Both the position numbers and the translations under genes were made by a program. From Deltaproteobacteria bacterium (GTDB taxonomy: Bacteria; Desulfobacterota; GWC2-55-46), in NCBI GenBank assembly GCA_016219075.1, contig JACRCJ010000230.1:1-8688 (forward strand): a stretch of DNA of 8,688 nucleotides, given 5' to 3'. The notes beneath the pieces were generated by a model. It did not search any database. It was given only the letters and a program-made list of their open reading frames with translations, and was not told the origin of the DNA. Below, piece after piece: positions 4,720 to 8,688 of this stretch; position 1 is the stretch's first letter; each line of letters opens with the position of its first letter.

Positions 4720-6674
4720 GAAGAAGAGGGACAAAAAGTTCTTCTGAAAACCTGAACAGGCGAATCTACTGGGTCCTCGGCCTCTTCTTCGTCTGCTTCT
4801 CGGCCATCATATTCAGGGCGTTCCAGCTCCAGGTCATGGACGCCAGGGACCTGAAGGCCAGGGCGATGAGGCAGCACAAGAGGACATTCAATGTCCAGTC
4901 CAAGAGGGGCGACATCTATGACCGGAACTTGAAGGAGCTCGCCGTAAGCATCGAGGTCGACTCGGTCTACGCCCAGGCCGGAAAGATAGATTCGCCGGGG
5001 GAGGCGGCCAGGACTCTGGCGCCGGTCCTCTCGATGAACAGGCGGGAGCTTGAGAAAAAGATAAGCTCCGCCGCCAACTTCGTATGGCTTAAAAGGCAGG
5101 TGGACCTCAAGGACGAAGAGAGAAAGGCCCTCTCCGGGATCGAAGGCGTCGGGATAACCAGGGAGAGCAGGAGGTATTACCCCAACCGCCAGCTCGCCGC
5201 CAACCTCATAGGCTTTACCGGGCTCGACGCCAACGGCCTTGAGGGCATAGAGCTGCACTACGACGGGTTTCTCAGGGGCGCGTCGCACAAGTTCGTGGGT
5301 GAAAAGGACGCCAGGGGAAGGCTGATGGTCTTCGAGGACTTCGACAAGACCGTCCCGATGGAGGGGATGGAGGTCGGCCTGACGATAGACAAGACCATAC
5401 AGTATGTGGCGGAAAAGGCCTTGATGAAGGCCGTTGAGTCCTCCGGGGCAAAGGGAGGAGAGGCGCTGGTCATGAACCCGATGACCGGCGAGGTGCTCGC
5501 GATGGCGAGCATGCCGACCTTCGACCCGAACGATTTCTCGTCAACGACCCCGAGGCACTGGAGGAACAGGGCGGTAACGGATGTATTCGAGCCCGGCTCG
5601 GTATTCAAGCTCTTTCTCATCTCCGCGGCCCTGGAAGAGAACGCCGTAAAGACCCATGACGGGTTCTTCTGCGAGAACGGCAGCTACGGGGTGGCGGACA
5701 GGGTGTTCCACGACCATGACAAGTACGGGTGGCTCACCGTATCCCAGATACTGAAGTACTCAAGCAACATCGGCTCGGCGAAGATAGCCGACAGGCTCGG
5801 CAAGGACCAGCTCTACAGGTACCTGAAGGCGTTCGGGTTCGGGGAAAAGACCGGGATAGACCTGCCGGGGGAATCGGCCGGGTCCTTAAGGCCGCTTAAG
5901 AACTGGTCTGATGTGACGCTTGCGACCGTCTCGTTCGGCCAGGGCGTCTCTGTCACCGGGCTTCAGCTCATAACGGCGCTCTCGGCCGTGGCCAACGGCG
6001 GGTTTCTCATGAAACCCTATGTCGTCAGGTCGGTGCGGGACGCCAACGGCAATGTGGTCTCTGAGACCGACCCCACGATAGTCAGAAGGGTCGTCTCTGA
6101 AGAGACCGCGAGGAAGATGACCGATATGCTCATAAGCGTCACGCACGAGGGGGGGACCGGAGTAAAGGCCTCCTTTGAAGAGTTCGAGGTCGCCGGAAAG
6201 ACCGGCACCGCGCAAAAGCCGGACTTCAAGCGCGGCGGCTACATGAAGGACGAGTTCGTGGCGTCGTTTTTCGGTTTTGTCCCGGCGCGCTCCCCGAGGC
6301 TCGCGATATTCGTCGCGATAGACGAGCCCAGGGGCGAGCACTACGGCGGAACGGTAGCCGGCCCGGTCTTTAGAGAGATAGCCGAAAAGAGCCTCTCTTA
6401 CATGGGCGTTTTCAGGGAAAGACCGGCCTCCCGGGAGCTTAAGTTCACGGAGGCGAAAGCCTCAAAGGGGGCTTTGGCGCCCGCAGGCGACTCGGAGTTC
6501 GGCCCCGCGGCGGTCCCCGACTTTACGGGAAAGACCGTAAGGAGCGTTTTGAGGATGGCGAAGGGGAGGTCTTTCGACGTCAATGTGATGGGGAGCGGAA
6601 AGGCGGTCTCGCAAAAACCGGCCCCAGGCAGGGCGCTACCGACAAAAGGTCCGGTGGTCGTCTTTTTTCAGTAG
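4716..6674 (+). CDS. ftsI: FtsI/PBP3-type septal peptidoglycan transpeptidase with a PASTA domain
   Basis: A class B penicillin-binding protein that cross-links peptidoglycan at the septum together with FtsW. The protein has 652 residues. It has a short cytoplasmic tail, a membrane anchor (about 17-39), a pedestal/dimerisation domain (about 60-210, starting at RGDIYDRN) and a transpeptidase domain (about 245-560). The catalytic motifs are intact: S295-V-F-K298 (nucleophile serine), S349-S-N351 and K495-T-G497. A low-complexity linker (570-597) leads to one PASTA-like domain (598-652, from AVPDFTGKTV to the end). Proteobacterial FtsI such as E. coli's lacks PASTA; Firmicute SpoVD/PBP2x and some deep diderm lineages have it. 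The gene overlaps ftsL by 4 nt and is followed by a 149-nt gap. Confidence 0.96.
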   Translation: MRRRGTKSSSENLNRRIYWVLGLFFVCFSAIIFRAFQLQVMDARDLKARAMRQHKRTFNVQSKRGDIYDRNLKELAVSIEVDSVYAQAGKIDSPGEAARTLAPVLSMNRRELEKKISSAANFVWLKRQVDLKDEERKALSGIEGVGITRESRRYYPNRQLAANLIGFTGLDANGLEGIELHYDGFLRGASHKFVGEKDARGRLMVFEDFDKTVPMEGMEVGLTIDKTIQYVAEKALMKAVESSGAKGGEALVMNPMTGEVLAMASMPTFDPNDFSSTTPRHWRNRAVTDVFEPGSVFKLFLISAALEENAVKTHDGFFCENGSYGVADRVFHDHDKYGWLTVSQILKYSSNIGSAKIADRLGKDQLYRYLKAFGFGEKTGIDLPGESAGSLRPLKNWSDVTLATVSFGQGVSVTGLQLITALSAVANGGFLMKPYVVRSVRDANGNVVSETDPTIVRRVVSEETARKMTDMLISVTHEGGTGVKASFEEFEVAGKTGTAQKPDFKRGGYMKDEFVASFFGFVPARSPRLAIFVAIDEPRGEHYGGTVAGPVFREIAEKSLSYMGVFRERPASRELKFTEAKASKGALAPAGDSEFGPAAVPDFTGKTVRSVLRMAKGRSFDVNVMGSGKAVSQKPAPGRALPTKGPVVVFFQ

Positions 6675-6823
6675 AAAAGCGGCCGCTCCATGTGAGACAA
6701 TAAATAGTTCTAAGACTGTTGCCAGGTGGCGGGGCGTAACAAAGCAACCATTTGAAATGTAAAGTTTTTTTAATGCCGCCGGATTCATAGTCCGGGGTCG
6801 GAAAGGTCTTTGAGAAATCCGGG
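6675..6823. other. 149-nt gap between ftsI and murE
   Basis: This is the only sizeable gap inside the dcw cluster. It contains a T7 run (6765-6771) preceded only by the weak arms CATTT/AAATG, and a short hairpin, CCGGA (6779-6783) with TCCGG (6791-6795) around a 7-nt loop. I could not place a convincing -35/-10 pair or recognise a riboswitch. It may be a remnant, a weak attenuator or a promoter of a type I cannot read. Confidence 0.5.
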
Positions 6824-8326
6824 ATGAGATTAACCGAAGTCATAAGGGGAGTATCTGAAGTCCTCGGCGAAGAGGATGTCGAGATCACAGGGATCTCCTG
6901 TGATTCAAGGAAAGTCGAGAGGGGCCCCGTTGGCGGCGTGATCTTCGTAGCCGTACCCGGCGAGCACGCCGACGGCCACGCCTACATAAAAAGCGCGGTC
7001 GATTCCGGCGCCTCGGCGGTCCTCGCCGAAAGGGCCACGGAAGGCGTCAAGGTCCCCCAGGTGATAGTCTCTGACATAAGGGCGGCGCTCTCGAAGGTCT
7101 CGGATAACTTCTGGGGCAGGCCCTCAAAAAGGCTCAAGGTCGTCGGCATTACGGGCACGAACGGCAAGACCACCACGACCTATCTCCTTGAGTCGGTCCT
7201 TAAAGAGGCCGGGGGAGTCCCGGGCGTCATCGGGACAGTCAACTACCGCTACGGAGGGGGGGTCTATCCGGCCCCGCACACGACCCCGCAGTCTCCCGAC
7301 CTCCACAGGGTCTTAAGGGAGATGGCGGACAAAGGGGTGACGCACTGCGTCATGGAGGTCTCCTCGCACGCGCTTGAACAGAAGAGGGTTGCGGACTGCA
7401 GGTTCGCCTGCGGGGTATTTACGAACCTGACGCTTGACCACCTCGATTATCACAAGACGATGGAGGAGTACTTCAGGTGTAAGGCCATCCTCTTCAGGCT
7501 TGTCGAGGCGAATAAAGGGGCGGCGGTAATAAACGGGGACGACCCGTGGGGCGTGCGGCTCATAAAGGAGTTCCCCTCGGCCCTTACATACGGACTGAAT
7601 ACGGGGGACATACGCCCGGAGAGCTACGAGCTTAAAGACGGCGGGACCGAGGCCGTCTTAAGGACCCCGGCAGGGGAGGTTGTACTCTCCTCGAACCTCG
7701 TCGGAGAGTACAACCTCTATAATATCCTCGCCGCGGTTGGAGCGGCAGTATCTCTGGGAGTGGACAACGGGGCGATAGCAAGAGGGATAGCGGCGCTCAA
7801 GAGGGTGCCCGGCAGGCTTGAGAAGGTCGAGGCTAAGGGGGAGAGGAACTTCAGGGCCTATGTCGATTACGCCCACACCGGGGACGCGCTTGAAAGGGCG
7901 CTCGGGGCCTTGAAGTCCGTGGCGGGGGGGAGGATCATAACGGTCTTCGGCTGCGGCGGAAATAGAGACAGGTCCAAGAGGCCCGTGATGGGCGAGATAG
8001 CGGCAAGGCTTTCCGATATCACAATCGTCACTTCTGACAACCCCAGGGACGAAGACCCCCTGGAGATAATAAAAGAGGTCGAGGCCGGGATAAAGGGGAT
8101 AAAAAAGCTGGACCCGGACGGCCCGTTCACAGGGAAGTGCTACGCGGTGGTCCCGGACAGGGCCGAGGCGATAATGAAGGCCGTCGGGGCGGCCCGGGAC
8201 GGGGACACGATTCTTGTGGCCGGAAAAGGGCACGAGGACTACCAGATAGTAAAAGGGAAGAAACACCACTTCGATGACTTCGAGGCGGTCAAGAGAGCTA
8301 TAAAGGAACATTCGGCAAAGCCATGA
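6824..8326 (+). CDS. murE: MurE, UDP-MurNAc-L-Ala-D-Glu:meso-diaminopimelate ligase
   Basis: A cytoplasmic Mur ligase that adds the third stem-peptide residue, using ATP. The protein has 500 residues, the usual length. The N-terminal UDP-substrate domain carries CDSRK (26-30). The ATP loop is GTNGKTTT (111-118). The substrate region includes HTTPQSPDLH (152-161) and MEVSSHAL (177-184). K220 in FRCKA is the expected carbamylated lysine. The C-terminal domain has DNPRDEDP (405-412), whose DNPR is the meso-DAP signature, and AGKGHED (466-472). The usual YAHTPDALE reads YAHTGDALE (G353 for P), a change with no obvious loss. The ATG start has no strong ribosome-binding site; GAGAA lies about 7 nt upstream. 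The stop overlaps the murF start as ATGA. Confidence 0.97.
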   Translation: MRLTEVIRGVSEVLGEEDVEITGISCDSRKVERGPVGGVIFVAVPGEHADGHAYIKSAVDSGASAVLAERATEGVKVPQVIVSDIRAALSKVSDNFWGRPSKRLKVVGITGTNGKTTTTYLLESVLKEAGGVPGVIGTVNYRYGGGVYPAPHTTPQSPDLHRVLREMADKGVTHCVMEVSSHALEQKRVADCRFACGVFTNLTLDHLDYHKTMEEYFRCKAILFRLVEANKGAAVINGDDPWGVRLIKEFPSALTYGLNTGDIRPESYELKDGGTEAVLRTPAGEVVLSSNLVGEYNLYNILAAVGAAVSLGVDNGAIARGIAALKRVPGRLEKVEAKGERNFRAYVDYAHTGDALERALGALKSVAGGRIITVFGCGGNRDRSKRPVMGEIAARLSDITIVTSDNPRDEDPLEIIKEVEAGIKGIKKLDPDGPFTGKCYAVVPDRAEAIMKAVGAARDGDTILVAGKGHEDYQIVKGKKHHFDDFEAVKRAIKEHSAKP

Positions 8327-8688
8327 AGCTAAATGTCGCTGAAATAACGAGGGCCGTGGGCGGCGCCTTAAGGCGCGGGGCGAAAGAGGCCCTCGCCACC
8401 GGCGTCTCTACGGATTCGAGGAAGGCCGCCTCCGGCGAAGTCTTCTTCGCTCTCAAGGGTCCGAGCTTCGACGGCCACGCATTCGTTGCCGAAGTCGCCC
8501 TGAAAGGGGCCGTGGCGGCAGTGGTTGAAAGGACGAATCTTCCCGCTGGGCTACCGGAGTCTTTCGCGGTCATAGAGGTGGCCGACACGCTTGCCTCGCT
8601 CGGCGCCCTCGCCTCGCACATAAGGGGGCTTTCAAGGATACCGTTCGTGGCCGTCAGCGGTTCGGCGGGAAAGACCACGACCAAGGAG
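8323..8688 (+). CDS. murF: MurF, UDP-MurNAc-tripeptide:D-Ala-D-Ala ligase (5' part)
   Basis: A cytoplasmic Mur ligase that adds the D-Ala-D-Ala dipeptide, giving the pentapeptide precursor. The first 122 codons are present and open to the right edge. The N-terminal domain shows VSTDSRK (28-34) and FFALKGPSFDGHAFV (41-55), the typical MurF substrate-binding segment. The ATP loop GSAGKTTT (113-120) follows just before the window ends. The ATG overlaps the murE TGA (8323-8326), so the two are probably translationally coupled. Six of its seven arginines are AGG and all four isoleucines are ATA, as in its neighbours. A full-length gene would run roughly another 1 kb beyond the window. Confidence 0.93.
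   Translation, partial: MKLNVAEITRAVGGALRRGAKEALATGVSTDSRKAASGEVFFALKGPSFDGHAFVAEVALKGAVAAVVERTNLPAGLPESFAVIEVADTLASLGALASHIRGLSRIPFVAVSGSAGKTTTKE

Noticed and set aside
6719..6795. Possible riboswitch (c-di-GMP or preQ1 type) before murE
   Set aside because: Short stretches such as GGGGCGTAACAAAGC loosely recall known elements, but the required conserved loops and stems do not line up.
6580..6888. Minus-strand 102-codon frame covering the ftsI-murE gap
   Set aside because: It overlaps the ends of both flanking genes in antisense and has no recognisable motif or ribosome-binding site.
8363..8376. 14-bp perfect palindrome GCGCCTTAAGGCGC inside murF
   Set aside because: It lies in coding sequence for G-A-L-R-R using the genome's preferred codons; chance is a sufficient explanation.

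Overview
This is a chromosomal segment from a GC-rich bacterium carrying the start of a division and cell wall (dcw) cluster. All real genes are on the + strand. The order mraZ-rsmH-ftsL-ftsI-murE-murF is the classic one. MurE carries the DNPR signature of meso-diaminopimelate-adding enzymes, and a lipoprotein signal is present, so a diderm with DAP-type peptidoglycan is likely. Arginine is written mostly as AGG and isoleucine mostly as ATA despite the GC-rich sequence. I associate that habit, and an FtsI with a PASTA tail, with Desulfobacterota or Nitrospirota-type lineages. The taxon is an inference I could not test.

Layout. (1) Positions 29-2243 hold a two-gene unit: a membrane-bound class III nucleotide cyclase (two membrane segments, Cache-like sensor, HAMP, cyclase domain) and an overlapping TPR lipoprotein. 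(2) Positions 2244-2964 contain no intact gene. They hold the frameshifted 3' end of a lost beta-propeller (YVTN/lactonase-type) gene, a strong intrinsic terminator, two weaker terminator-like hairpins, and the control region of the dcw operon. (3) Positions 2965-6674 carry mraZ, rsmH, ftsL and ftsI, packed with 1-29 nt gaps or ATGA overlaps. (4) A 149-nt gap separates ftsI from murE. (5) murE overlaps murF by ATGA, and murF runs off the right edge.

The most informative non-coding part is the mraZ control region. A near-consensus sigma-70 promoter (TTGACA, 17 nt, TATAGT) is followed by three contiguous 10-bp direct repeats, GTGGTATAAA/G. A fourth, degenerate copy lies exactly two periods further on. 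An exact inverted copy lies 105 bp upstream of the first repeat. This fits the known 10-bp-period sites of MraZ, which represses its own operon. The MraZ encoded directly downstream has both AbrB-like DNA-binding halves intact.

Together the genes make and use cell wall at the septum. RsmH methylates 16S rRNA. FtsL and FtsI are divisome components, and FtsI cross-links septal peptidoglycan. MurE and MurF add DAP and D-Ala-D-Ala to the cytoplasmic precursor. I see no RNA genes, CRISPR arrays, insertion sequences or defence genes. I do not see a wholly new system here. The points most worth a second look are the MraZ operator layout, the propeller-gene remnant and a lysine at a catalytic position of the cyclase.
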